Of a DNA stretch of 64,000 bases, positions 41,641 through 50,730 are shown piece after piece (within the stretch, counting starts at the first letter, position 1; each line of letters starts with the position of its first letter). The DNA is from Longimicrobiales bacterium. GTDB taxonomy: Bacteria; Gemmatimonadota; Gemmatimonadetes; Longimicrobiales; Gaopeijiaceae. The notes under the pieces are model-generated. The model was not told the origin of the DNA. It saw only the letters and a program-made list of their open reading frames with translations, and made no database searches. The stretch lies in contig OY282361.1 of the NCBI GenBank assembly GCA_958295645.1, positions 1,950,501-2,014,500 on the forward strand, written 5' to 3'. A program made the position numbers and the translations under genes.

Positions 41641-42891
41641 TCAGCCCTCGTCGCCGTAGAGCGCCGACGCCCGGTACATGGTCTCGGCCCGGGTCGCGAG
41701 CAACTTGACCCCGACGGCCGCCGGCACGCCCAGCAAGAGGCCGGCGAATCCGAAGTAGAGGCCGCCCAAGGAGAGGGCCAGCACGATCCAAACAGGGTGG
41801 AGCCCCACGGAGCCGCCCACGATCCGGGGGCTGATCACGGCGCTTTCGAGTCCCTGCGCGAGACCGTAGACGACGGTGACCTTGAGCAACGCCGCGCCGG
41901 GCTCCCCAGTGCCCAGCGCGATGGCCACGGCCGGCGCCAGCGAAAGGAGCACGCCCAGGTAGGGCACGACGCCAAGGACCGCCACCGTCGCCCCCAGGAA
42001 GAACGCGTAGGGGAAGCCCGTCACGAGCAGACCCAGCCAAGTGAGCGCGCCCACGATGGCGGCGACCAGTATCTGGCCGCGCAGGTAGCGCGACAACAGC
42101 GTGTCGTATTCGCGAAAGGCGCTGCGCGCCGCGGCTTGCCAGCGCACCGGCACGAGGCCGCCGACCCGGGCCACGACGAGGTCGTAGTCGCGCAGCAGGT
42201 AGACGGTGAGCACGGGCGTCAGGACCAGATACCCGAGCAGCGTCACGAGAAATCCGAATCCCCGGCCCAGTCCCAGGAAGGCCGCCCAGGCGCCGCTCGC
42301 GATCCGGGCCGCCTGCGCCTCGAGGAAGTCGGTCACCGCTCCGGCGTCAATCTCCTGAATGCGGGCCAGCAAGACCGCTTCGTCCACCAGCGGCAAGTCT
42401 GACTCGAGAGCCCCTGCAGCCAGACGGGCGGCCCAGTCCTGCACCGCGGCGAAGGCGGCAGGGGCCGCGCCCATCAGTTCTCCGGCTTGGCGGAGCATGG
42501 CGGGGATGCCGAGTCCGGCTGCGAGCCCAGCGAACGCGAGCACCGGCGCCAGAATCAGGAAGATGGCGGTCTGGCGGCCGATCCGGGGGCGGGCCGACAG
42601 GCGATCCACAAGCGGATCCAGCATGTAGGCGAGAACGAACGCCAGGAAGAAGGGCGCCAGCAGCGAACCCGCCGTCTTCAGCAGCCAGAGAAGCACGAGC
42701 GCCGTGGCCACCAGCAGCACATGGGCGTGCCCCCGGAACGACCGGAAAGGCGCGAGCAGCGCCACGAACGCGCAGTAGAGCAGGAAGGGATTCAGGAAGT
42801 CCCGCATTCCGAGCAGGAAGAAGCCCGCCACCAGCGCCAGCACGGCTCCCTGGAACAACCGCCACGAACTCGATCCGCCCGCCTTTACCAT
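41641..42891 (-). CDS. AI-2E/PerM-family permease
   Basis: 416 residues with about eight spans. Family features are LLAPFFLAFVLAYMLDPLVD, a central soluble helical region (about 140-215), TPVLTVYLLRDYD, and GLAQGLESAVISPRIVGGSV with VWIVLALSLGG. These PF01594 permeases are linked variously to autoinducer export, Na+/H+ antiport or lipid-related transport, so the substrate is open. The ATG at 42891 overlaps the Nudix stop by 7 bases. It is the last gene of a run that starts with the Mla genes. Confidence 0.88.
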   Translation of the reverse strand: MVKAGGSSSWRLFQGAVLALVAGFFLLGMRDFLNPFLLYCAFVALLAPFRSFRGHAHVLLVATALVLLWLLKTAGSLLAPFFLAFVLAYMLDPLVDRLSARPRIGRQTAIFLILAPVLAFAGLAAGLGIPAMLRQAGELMGAAPAAFAAVQDWAARLAAGALESDLPLVDEAVLLARIQEIDAGAVTDFLEAQAARIASGAWAAFLGLGRGFGFLVTLLGYLVLTPVLTVYLLRDYDLVVARVGGLVPVRWQAAARSAFREYDTLLSRYLRGQILVAAIVGALTWLGLLVTGFPYAFFLGATVAVLGVVPYLGVLLSLAPAVAIALGTGEPGAALLKVTVVYGLAQGLESAVISPRIVGGSVGLHPVWIVLALSLGGLYFGFAGLLLGVPAAVGVKLLATRAETMYRASALYGDEG

Positions 42892-43331
42892 CCCGCCTCC
42901 TCGATGGCCGCGCCCGTCCGCTCGACGACCGCGCGCGTGTTGTCGAACGTCACGGTGGCGACGGCCTCCGCGACCGGCAGCCAGCGGCAGTCCGTGATGC
43001 CCTCCGCCCTCTGCGGAACAGCTTCGCCCGCCCCCGCGCGCATAAGGAAATAGGTGCAGTACTTGTGGATGGTCTTCTCTCCCTTTCGGAAGAACCAGTC
43101 CGCCGTGCCCACCTTGGGACCCACCGTGCGCGGCCGGAGCCCGGTCTCCTCCTCGACTTCGCGCGCGGCCGCCTCCCGAAGCGACTCGCCGCCTTCGACG
43201 TGGCCCTTCGGAAGCGACCACTGTCCGCCGACGGTGCGAATCAGCAACGCCTGCCAAGTCCCCGCCAGCAGGCGCACCAACACGCCTCCAGCGCTGCGTT
43301 CGACGACGGGCGCAGATCGGTTCGCAGACAT
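42885..43331 (-). CDS. Nudix hydrolase
   Basis: 148 residues. The Nudix box spans 43-65 (GHVEGGESLREAAAREVEEE, then TGL), a full match to GX5EX7REUXEEXGU. The surrounding sequence (AGGVLVR, WSLPKGHVEGG, TADWFFRKGEKTIHKYCTYF) resembles diadenosine-polyphosphate/MutT-like members. Substrate not certain. It starts 2 bases after the stop of the MCE gene and overlaps the AI-2E gene, so it is embedded in the Mla operon. Confidence 0.9.
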   Translation of the reverse strand: MSANRSAPVVERSAGGVLVRLLAGTWQALLIRTVGGQWSLPKGHVEGGESLREAAAREVEEETGLRPRTVGPKVGTADWFFRKGEKTIHKYCTYFLMRAGAGEAVPQRAEGITDCRWLPVAEAVATVTFDNTRAVVERTGAAIEEAGW

Positions 43332-43333
43332 CT

Positions 43334-44320
43334 CTAGAAGACCGAGAAGCGGAGGTAGCGGCCCGGGTTCTCGCGGATGTCCGCGAGCAGGGTCCTGATT
43401 TCCGCCAGGGCCCCCTCTGCGCCGTCGGCGATGGCGGGGTCCGTCAGCAGACGGCCCAGCGACCCCTCGCCCGCTTCGGCGGCCGCCATCAAGCGATCCA
43501 GGCGGGCGAAGGTGGAGTCGGCGCGCTGCACGGCCGCGTGCAGATCCTCCAGAAAGACGCCCGCGTCTTCGGTGACGGTGCGCACGTTGGCGGCCGCGGC
43601 CCCCGCATCCGTCACCATCGCCTCGACGTCCGCGTTCTGGACGATGGCGTCGATGCGCTCGAACGAGAGCCGCGCCGCGCGGGCGGCGGCCCCGAGGTCC
43701 TGGGCCGACTGCTCCACGCCATCGGCCAAGTCGTCGAAGCGGTTGGCCTGCTGGTCGACGATCTCGGCGAGGCCGTCGCTGAGCGCGGAGATGTTGTCGA
43801 TCGCGCGGCGCAGGTTCTCGGCGGTCTCCTCGGTGAACGCGATGCGGAACCGGTCGGAGATGACGGTCAGGTTTCGCGCGATCTCGTCGGCGGTGGCGGT
43901 GAGCCGCGACATGTCCGGCAACGTCGCGCCCGGCAGCGCCTCCAAGTCCGGCCGCTCCAGGAACACGCGGCCCGGGAAGTCGTCCCGGCTCACGATCTCG
44001 GCCTGCCAGTCGCCGAACATCGACTCGGGCGCCAGGAGCACGGCGGGCGCGGCCGGAAGCACGAGGTCCGGACGCACGATCATCTCGATCACGACGGCCT
44101 CCCCGCCCGGAGCAATCCGCACCCGGTCCACCCGTCCCACGTCCACGCCCCGGAACTTGACCGCGGCCCCCGGCATCGTCTGCCCCGCGTCCGCCGTGAC
44201 CGCGCGCACGGGTTGGCCGTCGCTTCCCCAGCCGCTCGCAAGCCAGACCGATCCCGTGATGCCGGCCAGGACCCCCAAGATCACCACCGCCCCAACCAAG
44301 GCGTCCCGTCTCCTGTCCAT
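43334..44320 (-). CDS. mlaD: MCE-domain lipid-transport protein (MlaD-like)
   Basis: 328 residues. One anchor span (about 8-28), then the MCE domain (VRAVTADAGQTMPGAAVKFR, GVDVGRVDRVRI, FPGRVFLERPD), then a long helical tail with coiled-coil character (about 140-320). It belongs to the MlaFED-type system moving phospholipids between membranes. The ribosome site GGAGGGAGGGGGGA precedes the ATG at 44320. The tail is longer than in E. coli MlaD, resembling YebT/Mce-type single-MCE proteins that form periplasmic tubes. Confidence 0.88.
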   Translation of the reverse strand: MDRRRDALVGAVVILGVLAGITGSVWLASGWGSDGQPVRAVTADAGQTMPGAAVKFRGVDVGRVDRVRIAPGGEAVVIEMIVRPDLVLPAAPAVLLAPESMFGDWQAEIVSRDDFPGRVFLERPDLEALPGATLPDMSRLTATADEIARNLTVISDRFRIAFTEETAENLRRAIDNISALSDGLAEIVDQQANRFDDLADGVEQSAQDLGAAARAARLSFERIDAIVQNADVEAMVTDAGAAAANVRTVTEDAGVFLEDLHAAVQRADSTFARLDRLMAAAEAGEGSLGRLLTDPAIADGAEGALAEIRTLLADIRENPGRYLRFSVF

Positions 44321-44415
44321 TCCCCCCTCCCTCCTTTGCGAGGCCGCTTCGGTCGGCCCGGCGCGGGCCTGCCCTCGTCCGCCCGGCCGGCGCGAAATCC
44401 TCCCCGTCGGCCAGC

Positions 44416-45195
44416 CTAGCGCGGGCGTCCCGCCGTAGGCTCGCCGGCCCCGGTTCCATAATAAAGCCCGGGATCGCCTTCCACGAACCCGCGGACCACC
44501 GGATCGCCGGAAGACCGAACCTCCGCGGGGACGCCCGTGAACCACGCCCGGCCCTCGTGCAGCAGCGTGATTCGGTCGGCCACGCGAAACGCGCTCGTCA
44601 TGTCGTGCGTGACGACCAGCGTCGCAACGCCCAGCTCGTCCCTCATGCGGAGCATCAGGCGGTCGATGGAGGTGGTCGTGACCGGGTCGAGGCCCGTCGT
44701 GGGCTCGTCGTACAGAAGGTACTTGGGCGAGAAGGCGATGGCGCGCGCCAGTCCCGCTCGCTTCCGCTGGCCGCCGCTCAGGTCGGCTGGACGACGGCTC
44801 CCCATGCCCTCGAGGCCCACCATCGCGAGGCAGGCCTCGGCGCGAGCGCGGATCCGATCCGGCGTCCATCCCGCGGCCCGGCGCAGCCCCATGCCCACGT
44901 TCTCGGCGACCGTCATCGAGTCGAAGAGAGCCGCGAACTGGAAGACGTAGCCGATTCGGCGCCGCAAGTCGGCCAGCGCGCTTCCGTGCGACTCGCCGAC
45001 CGTCGTCCCGTCCACCACCACCGAGCCTGCGTCCGGACGCAGGAGCCCCACGACATGCTTCAGCAGCACGGACTTGCCGACGCCGGACGGGCCGACGATG
45101 GCCGCGATCTCGTTCTCGCCTGCCTGCAGGTCGAAGCCGCGCAGGATCTCCTTCTCCCCGAACGACTTGCGGAGCCCGCGGATCTCGATGCTCAC
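44416..45195 (-). CDS. mlaF: Mla-type ABC ATPase (MlaF-like)
   Basis: 259 residues from a GTG at 45195. Walker A is GPSGVGKS, the signature is LSGGQRKRAGLARAI, Walker B is YLLYDEPTTGLDPVT, and the H-loop is VTHDMTSAF. The YDEPTTGLDP form and the neighbours (MlaE permease upstream, MCE protein downstream) fix the assignment. It powers lipid movement by the MlaE/MlaD complex. The start codon region is duplicated 74 bases upstream in a 25-codon frame. Confidence 0.93.
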   Translation of the reverse strand: MSIEIRGLRKSFGEKEILRGFDLQAGENEIAAIVGPSGVGKSVLLKHVVGLLRPDAGSVVVDGTTVGESHGSALADLRRRIGYVFQFAALFDSMTVAENVGMGLRRAAGWTPDRIRARAEACLAMVGLEGMGSRRPADLSGGQRKRAGLARAIAFSPKYLLYDEPTTGLDPVTTTSIDRLMLRMRDELGVATLVVTHDMTSAFRVADRITLLHEGRAWFTGVPAEVRSSGDPVVRGFVEGDPGLYYGTGAGEPTAGRPR

Positions 45196-45269
45196 CGGCC
45201 CGGCCCCGAGCGGCAGGCGCCCCGGCTTCGAGAGGCCCAGGCTTGGCCGGCGACGATCTCAATGCTCAC
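45192..45269 (-). other. 25-codon frame duplicating the mlaF start
   Basis: A GTG frame (VSIEIVAGQAW...) begins with the same bases as mlaF (CGGTGAGCAT, then GAGATC, with one difference) and ends in a TGA overlapping the true mlaF GTG. This could be a leftover of a short duplication or a translated coupling leader filling the mlaE-mlaF gap. Not counted as a gene. Confidence 0.4.
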
Positions 45270-45280
45270 CGCGGGCGCGC

Positions 45281-46099
45281 CTACAACAGCACGGCCGCCC
45301 ACACGGCGTCCAAGAAGAGAATGATCATGCTCGACGCCACCACCGCGCGGGTCGTGCTGCGGCCCACGCCCTCCGCCCCGCCCCGCGTGCTCAGCCCGCA
45401 GAAGCAACCGACGCTGGTCACGACGAAACCGAACGACACCGACTTGATCACGCAGAACCACACGTCCCAAGGCTCGAAGAAGAGCCGCAGACCCTTGACG
45501 AACTCCGCCGAGGACATGTCCAACAACTGCAACGCGGCCACCCAGCCCGAGGCGATGCCCACCGTCACCGCGAGCAGCGCCACGACCGGGAACATGATCG
45601 TCCCCGCCAGCACGCGCGGCGCCACCAGATAGGCCACCGGGTCGTAGGCCAGCGTCTCCAGCGCGTCGACCTGCTCGGTCACGCGCATCGTGCCCAGCTC
45701 GGCGGAGATGTTGGCGCCGACGCGGCCGGCCAGGGTCAAGCCCGTGAGCACCGGCCCCAACTCGAGGATCATGGTCTTGCTCACGAGGACGCCGACGAAG
45801 TAGAGCGGAATCGTCCCGGTCAGCGTGTAGGACGCCTGCAGCGACATGACGATGCCGGTGAAGGTGGCGATGAAGAGCGCGATGGGCACGGAGGCCACGC
45901 CGACCCGGGCCATCTGGGGCGAGAGCTGCGGCGCCCACATGCCCACCTTGCCCAGCGAGCGGCCGGCGGCGACCCCGAGACGCGAGGCGCGCCCGACGCC
46001 CGCCAGCCCGCCGGAGACGCCCCGCCCGACGGCCGCGAGTCCGCCGAAGAGGCCCCGCCCAACCGTCGCCGTTCGATGAGGCGTCGCCGTCGGCCTCAT
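45281..46099 (-). CDS. mlaE: Mla-type ABC permease (MlaE-like)
   Basis: 272 residues. A Gly/Arg-rich N-terminal stretch of about 50 residues precedes the five-span MlaE fold. The family segment VLTGLTLAGRVGANISAELG is present, as are MRVTEQVDALETLAYDPVAY and SFGFVVTSVGCFCG. It is the inner-membrane permease for phospholipid trafficking with the MlaF-like ATPase and MCE protein. Its ATG overlaps the stop of a small unknown gene by ATGA. The extended N-terminus is longer than usual. Confidence 0.92.
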   Translation of the reverse strand: MRPTATPHRTATVGRGLFGGLAAVGRGVSGGLAGVGRASRLGVAAGRSLGKVGMWAPQLSPQMARVGVASVPIALFIATFTGIVMSLQASYTLTGTIPLYFVGVLVSKTMILELGPVLTGLTLAGRVGANISAELGTMRVTEQVDALETLAYDPVAYLVAPRVLAGTIMFPVVALLAVTVGIASGWVAALQLLDMSSAEFVKGLRLFFEPWDVWFCVIKSVSFGFVVTSVGCFCGLSTRGGAEGVGRSTTRAVVASSMIILFLDAVWAAVLL

Positions 46100-46443
46100 C
46101 GCTCCGAGAACGCCTTGAGCGTGAACGCGACCCGGTCCACCGCGGGCTGCAGGCTGCCCGGTTTGTGCCAGTGCACGCCCAGGCTCCGGACGCCCTCCCC
46201 CGTGTTGACCGAAACCTCTATGGCGAGGCCCTGGGCGGGCGATTCGATCCGCGTCCGCGCGACCGGCCCGGGTTCGCCCTGCGGGCGCCGCGACGGGTTT
46301 CGGAAGAGCGTCTTGGTGGACTGCCTTCCCGACGACAGCTGCCGCGTGATGCGGACTTGGTCGAGCCAGTCGGGCGCGTAGCTGATGTCGTACGCGAACC
46401 CGCGCTGATCCTCTCCGGAGCCGGGGCGGTTATGCCGAGCCAT
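46096..46443 (-). CDS. 115-residue protein of unknown function upstream of mlaE
   Basis: Starts at the ATG at 46443 and overlaps mlaE by ATGA, which supports translation. The sequence (FAYDISYAPDWLDQVRITRQ, IESPAQGLAIEVSVNTGEG, VRSLGVHWHKPGSL) has mixed beta-strand character and no signal or membrane span. No family is recognised. Being first in the Mla run, it might regulate or assist the lipid-transport complex. It is divergent from rho across 231 bases. Confidence 0.6.
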   Translation of the reverse strand: MARHNRPGSGEDQRGFAYDISYAPDWLDQVRITRQLSSGRQSTKTLFRNPSRRPQGEPGPVARTRIESPAQGLAIEVSVNTGEGVRSLGVHWHKPGSLQPAVDRVAFTLKAFSER

Positions 46444-46674
46444 CCGGGCAAGCCTTGACCTTCATCGCCTTGGTCGCAATCCTTGTTCCACGAAACCCGT
46501 TCTTCCCGGAAGCGCCGTTGCGGCCTCCCGAGGCCGTCGCACGAAGCGCGGCTCGGCTGCCGCTCCGCGACGGCTCCCGGCACGATGTTCCCGCTCTGGC
46601 ACGATCTTCGAGCCCGCCGTTCACGCGCCCGTTGCTGCACGACCCGCAGTCCTGGCTTCCCCAAAAACCCACCG

Positions 46675-47928
46675 ATGGACATCGCAGAACTCGCGAACAG
46701 CTCGGTCGCTGAACTCTACGAGCACGCCAAGACGCTGAACATCCCGCGCTACGCGACCCTGCGCAAGCCCGATCTCGTCCTCAAGATCCACGAGCTCACC
46801 GCCCCGCAGGGGACGCCGCCGACGATCGAGGGCGTGCTCGACATCCTGCCGGATGGCTACGGCTTCCTGCGGTCGGGGCACTGGCAGTACTTGTACGGCC
46901 CCGACGACGTCTACGTCAGCCCCGGCCACATTCGGCGCTTCTCGCTTCGAAGGGGCGACACCTTGGCGGGGCGCGTGCGGCCGCCTCGCCGGGCGGAACG
47001 GTACCTGGCGCTGGCAAGCGTGGACAGCGTCAACGGCAATCGCGCGGACGGACTGGGAGAGCGCGCCTCCTTCGACGCCCTCCGCCCCGGCTACCCGGAC
47101 GGCCGGCTGACGCTGGAGTCGCCCGGCGGCAGCATCGCCATGCGGATCATGGACCTGATCGCGCCGGTGGGCATGGGGCAGCGCGGGCTGATCGTCTCCC
47201 CGCCCAAGGCCGGGAAGACCACGATCCTGCGCGAGATGGCGCGGGCGATCTCGGCCAATCATCCCGAGGTCCACCTCGTGGTCCTGCTCGTGGACGAGAG
47301 GCCGGAGGAGGTCACGGAGATGGAGGAATGCGTCTCCGGCGACGTCTTGGCCTCCACGTTCGACGAACCGCCCAAGAGGCACCGCAAGGTCGCGGAGATG
47401 GCGCTGGCGAAGGCCAAGCGGCAGGTCGAGCACGGCCGGGACGTGGTGATCCTGCTCGATTCGGTCACGCGGCTGGCGCGCGCCTACAACACCTTGGCCC
47501 GCAACTCGGGGCGGATTCTGTCGGGCGGGCTGGACGCGAAGGTGCTGCAGCATCCCAAGCGCTTCTTCGGATCGGCCCGCAACATTCCCGGCGGCGGCTC
47601 GCTGACGATCGTGGCGACGGCCCTCGTGGAGACCGGCAGCCGCATGGACCAGGTGATCTTCGAGGAATTCAAGGGCACTGGCAACATGGAGCTCGTGCTG
47701 GATCGCCGGATCGCCGACCAACGCATCTTCCCCGCCATCGACCTCAACCTCTCGGGGACGCGCCGCGAGGAGCTGCTGCTCACCCAGACCGAGCTGAACC
47801 GCGTCTACCTGCTGCGCAACTTCCTGGCCGACATGCCGCCTGCCGACGCGGTCGAGTTCCTGGCCGAACGGATGGCGCGCCACGACACCAACGCGGCCTT
47901 CCTGGACGCGATGGCGGCGGGGGAGTAG
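46675..47928 (+). CDS. rho: transcription termination factor Rho
   Basis: 417 residues from the ATG at 46675. The N-terminal Rho-N helices (about 1-42) include [20 protein letters not shown]. The cold-shock-like RNA-binding domain has [15 protein letters not shown]. The ATPase has SPPKAGKTT (P-loop, about 173-181), [30 protein letters not shown] with Walker B, and the Q/R-loop region [20 protein letters not shown]. All elements of a catalytic Rho are present at the usual length (about 420 residues). It terminates unstructured transcripts. Confidence 0.97.
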   Translation: MDIAELANSSVAELYEHAKTLNIPRYATLRKPDLVLKIHELTAPQGTPPTIEGVLDILPDGYGFLRSGHWQYLYGPDDVYVSPGHIRRFSLRRGDTLAGRVRPPRRAERYLALASVDSVNGNRADGLGERASFDALRPGYPDGRLTLESPGGSIAMRIMDLIAPVGMGQRGLIVSPPKAGKTTILREMARAISANHPEVHLVVLLVDERPEEVTEMEECVSGDVLASTFDEPPKRHRKVAEMALAKAKRQVEHGRDVVILLDSVTRLARAYNTLARNSGRILSGGLDAKVLQHPKRFFGSARNIPGGGSLTIVATALVETGSRMDQVIFEEFKGTGNMELVLDRRIADQRIFPAIDLNLSGTRREELLLTQTELNRVYLLRNFLADMPPADAVEFLAERMARHDTNAAFLDAMAAGE

Positions 47929-47951
47929 GGGCTGGAGCCAGTCGGCTGGAG

Positions 47952-48473
47952 CTAGCCGTCCAGATGCCGGTAGCGGGGGTTCGCCACCAGTTGCCCGCCC
48001 TGGAATATCTTGCGGTTCCAGGGATACACGAGCGTGGCCGCGGTGGCGAGGGCGAAGAAGTCGGGCTGGTGTCCGTCCGGCCGCGCGAAGCTCGTGGCGG
48101 TGCGCACTTCGGCGGGCCTGGCGTCGCGAACGGCGGCGAGCGCGAGGCGCAACGTGTCTCCCGAGGTGGTGATCTCGTCCACGATGAGGACGCGCTTGCC
48201 CCGTGTCTGGGGCGGGGCGGCCGACAGCACCGCCGGGCGATCGCGGACGATCTCCGCGCCTTCGCGCCTCGTGATCTTGAGCGAGAAGAAGTCGCGCTGG
48301 AGCATCGAGGCCACGACGGCGCCGGGAATCACGCCCGCCTTGGCGATTCCCACGACGATCTCGGGGTCGTACGCGCGCGCGACCTTCAGCGCGAGCGCCC
48401 GGCAGAGTTCGCCGAACATCTCCCAGGAGAGATCGAGGAATTCCTCGGCGGGATCGATGCGCGCAGACAGCAT
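47952..48473 (-). CDS. purine-type phosphoribosyltransferase
   Basis: 173 residues. The PRPP-binding motif VLIVDEITTSGDTL is at 95-108, with GIAKAGVIPGAVVA as the upstream PP loop and a LYPWN-like C-terminal feature (VYPWNRKIFQGG). This pattern suits xanthine/hypoxanthine-type or archaeal-like Gpt homologues. It salvages a purine base with PRPP; the exact base is not fixed. Converges on rho with a 23-base gap. Confidence 0.87.
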   Translation of the reverse strand: MLSARIDPAEEFLDLSWEMFGELCRALALKVARAYDPEIVVGIAKAGVIPGAVVASMLQRDFFSLKITRREGAEIVRDRPAVLSAAPPQTRGKRVLIVDEITTSGDTLRLALAAVRDARPAEVRTATSFARPDGHQPDFFALATAATLVYPWNRKIFQGGQLVANPRYRHLDG

Positions 48474-48572
48474 TTGCCTTCCTCCCTTCGCGGCCCGAGA
48501 CTTAACAGCTGCCCCGCCCCAGCAAACTCGCCCAACCTCGGCGGCTCCCCTGAACCGGAGCGCGAATCAGCC

Positions 48573-49022
48573 ATGGACCCCGGCCTGAAGGAGGCGGCCG
48601 ACGCCCGCTTCGACGAAGCCCGCGCCAACGCCGGCGCACGGGACCCGCGCAACTACTACCGCGACCGGCTGAGGGACTTGAAGCGCACCAACGAGCAGGC
48701 GTACGCCGAAGCCGTAGAATACTACGAGGAAGAACTGGTTCCGTCCATTGCGGAGGGCGGGGCGGACCCCCTGCAGGCGTGGCGGATCTTTGGATTGCGG
48801 CTGGCCGAACTGACGTCGCCGGGGGAAGCGGTGGCCGTGGACCCCTCCGGCCGACGGCGGCCCTACGCGGCGCCCGGCGACTCCGGCGACATGATCCTCC
48901 ATCTGCCCAGGGCGCGGGGGGCGCGCGCATTTCTCGTTGGGCTCCCGTCCGAGCCGACGGCGGCCCAAAAGGCCACGCTCGACTGGCTGGTCGCGGGCCG
49001 GAGGGCGCTGCCGGGACGGTGA
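48573..49022 (+). CDS. conserved 149-residue protein of unknown function
   Basis: ATG at 48573. Residues about 1-70 are helical and charged (AADARFDEARANAGARDPRN, YYRDRLRDLKRTNEQAYAEA). Residues 75-145 form a small alpha/beta part (VAVDPSGRRRPYAAPGDS, MILHLPRARGARAFLVGLP). No signal, span or known motif. It overlaps the phosphopantetheinyl transferase by GTGA, so the pair is co-translated. No function is assigned. Confidence 0.7.
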   Translation: MDPGLKEAADARFDEARANAGARDPRNYYRDRLRDLKRTNEQAYAEAVEYYEEELVPSIAEGGADPLQAWRIFGLRLAELTSPGEAVAVDPSGRRRPYAAPGDSGDMILHLPRARGARAFLVGLPSEPTAAQKATLDWLVAGRRALPGR

Positions 49023-49756
49023 CGGAGGCGCTCCGGCCCGACGTGGCGTACCTGTGGGAGGCCGACATGCGGGGCGGCGCGGCGGGGGACGGCTGGGCCT
49101 TGCTTGACGCGGACGAGCGGGCGCGGGCGGAGCGCATGAAGGACGCCGGGAGACGGCGGCGCTTCGTGACTGGGCGGGCCTTCCTGCGAACGGCGCTGGC
49201 CAAGCTGACCGACGACGACGCCCGCGAGCTTCGGTTCAGCTACGGGAAGCACGGCAAGCCGTTCCTGCCGGGCGGGCCGTCCTTCAACCTGTCGCATTCG
49301 GGCGAGCGCTTGTTGGTCGCGGTGGCGGCCCGGGGGCGCGTGGGCGTCGATGTCGAGCGGGTGCGGCCGGTGCGGCGGCTCGAGGCCGTGGTGGCGCGGC
49401 GGTTCGCGGCTGGCGAGCGGCGGTGGCTGGCGGCAGCGGGCGAGGGCGAGCGCGAGGCCGCGTTCTTTCGGCTCTGGACCCGAAAGGAAGCCTTCGCGAA
49501 GGCGCTCGGAGGGGGCCTCGCCATCCCGTTCCGTTCGTTCTCGGTGGACATGGAGGCGGGCGAGGACGGCCGCTTGGCCGAGCTGGCCGTCCCGGGCGAG
49601 CGGGCCGACGATTGGAGCGTCATGGGGCTGCCGGCCGAACCGGGAACCGCGGCGGCCCTGGCGGCGGACTGGCGGGACGTGGTGGTCGAGCGGCTACCCT
49701 ATCCGCAACACTGCGTTCCGGTCGTGGCGTTGGAGCAGATGGCGCCGTTGACGTAG
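49019..49756 (+). CDS. 4'-phosphopantetheinyl transferase, Sfp/Gsp type
   Basis: 245 residues from a GTG overlapping the upstream stop (GTGA). Sfp-type marks are FSYGKHGKPFLPGGPSFNLS with the SHS motif (about 92-94), GVDVE at 109-113 (Mg2+ site), and WTRKEAFAKALG at 153-164. It transfers phosphopantetheine from CoA to carrier proteins of fatty-acid, polyketide or peptide synthetases. No synthase is nearby, so its partner lies elsewhere. Its last 58 bases overlap the convergent radical SAM gene. Confidence 0.93.
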   Translation: MTEALRPDVAYLWEADMRGGAAGDGWALLDADERARAERMKDAGRRRRFVTGRAFLRTALAKLTDDDARELRFSYGKHGKPFLPGGPSFNLSHSGERLLVAVAARGRVGVDVERVRPVRRLEAVVARRFAAGERRWLAAAGEGEREAAFFRLWTRKEAFAKALGGGLAIPFRSFSVDMEAGEDGRLAELAVPGERADDWSVMGLPAEPGTAAALAADWRDVVVERLPYPQHCVPVVALEQMAPLT

Positions 49757-50619
49757 CAGGTGTAGCAGGCGGCCTCGGCGAGGGGCGCGTCGGTCCGAAC
49801 CGCTTCGGACAGCGAATCAGCTAGGCGGGCGCTGGGGAAGTCCAACAGGATGGGGCAGGCGTAGACGCCGTCGGCGGTGACCAGCCGAGCGCGCCTGCAC
49901 AGAAGCTGGTCCAGGTCGAAGCCGCACAGCATCTCGTGGGTGACGGCTTCTTCGGGGGCGTAGCCGCGGCTCCGGTGCGCTTCTTCGCCGATGAGCAGCG
50001 GCGGCAGGATCTTGAGGCGGGGGTCGGCGTATCCCACGGCCTCCAACGAGCTGCGGAAGGCGCAGAGCTTGGCGGCGGTCTCGTCGCCGGGCCAGCTCTG
50101 CATGGCGGTGACGATTGGACGGAAGCCCGCGCCCGCCAAGCGCCCGACCCCTTCCATCGCCCGCTCGAACGCGCCCGCGCCCCGGATGGCGTCGTTGGTC
50201 TCCGCCGTCGGGCCGTCCACGCTGACGCGGAACTCCAAGGCGTGGCGGCTGGCGCCAGCGATTCGCCGCAGCCTGTCGACGCGCCGGGGCGGGAGGAGCG
50301 TGGCGTTGGTCAGGACCGTCGCCGGGCCGAAGCGCAGCGTGTCTTCCAGGATGTCCTCCATGTCGTGGTTCATGAAGGGTTCGCCGCCGGTGAAGTAGTA
50401 CTCCTCGACGCCCATCCCAGCGGACTCTTCGAGCGCGGCCCGCACCATCTCCCTGGACATGAACCAGAAGGAGTGGTTGTCGGGCGAGCAAGAGATGAAG
50501 CAGTGGCGGCATCGCAGGTTGCACACCGTGCCCGCCACTTGGAACCAGAGCTGGTCCAGGGAGGCGAGCGAGACCGAGGGGGCGGAGGAGCGAGCCGGAG
50601 CCGACAGGGGCAGAACCAT
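49699..50619 (-). CDS. radical SAM protein with extra C-terminal cysteines
   Basis: 306 residues from the ATG at 50619; a TTG at 50655 would add 12. The radical SAM motif CNLRCRHC gives Cys33, 37 and 40, followed by FISCSPDNHSFWFMS. TGGEPFMN is the SAM-binding GGE motif, and LEFRVSVDGP is the later strand. A second Cys set (CGFDLDQLLC, YACPIL, CYTCYVNGAIC and QCCG at the end) suggests an auxiliary Fe-S cluster as in SPASM or twitch enzymes. Such proteins modify peptides or small molecules. No precursor peptide is seen in the 111 bases between it and the aldehyde dehydrogenase. Confidence 0.85.
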   Translation of the reverse strand: MVLPLSAPARSSAPSVSLASLDQLWFQVAGTVCNLRCRHCFISCSPDNHSFWFMSREMVRAALEESAGMGVEEYYFTGGEPFMNHDMEDILEDTLRFGPATVLTNATLLPPRRVDRLRRIAGASRHALEFRVSVDGPTAETNDAIRGAGAFERAMEGVGRLAGAGFRPIVTAMQSWPGDETAAKLCAFRSSLEAVGYADPRLKILPPLLIGEEAHRSRGYAPEEAVTHEMLCGFDLDQLLCRRARLVTADGVYACPILLDFPSARLADSLSEAVRTDAPLAEAACYTCYVNGAICSNATTGTQCCG

Positions 50620-50730
50620 GGAGGGCAAGTTGCCGACCGGTGCGCCGTTCGGCAAGCGCCGTCGTTAAGATTGGCCTAGCCGCCCGGGCCAGCCTCCCGG
50701 TCCCTGCACGAACCACGTCTTGGGAGACCC

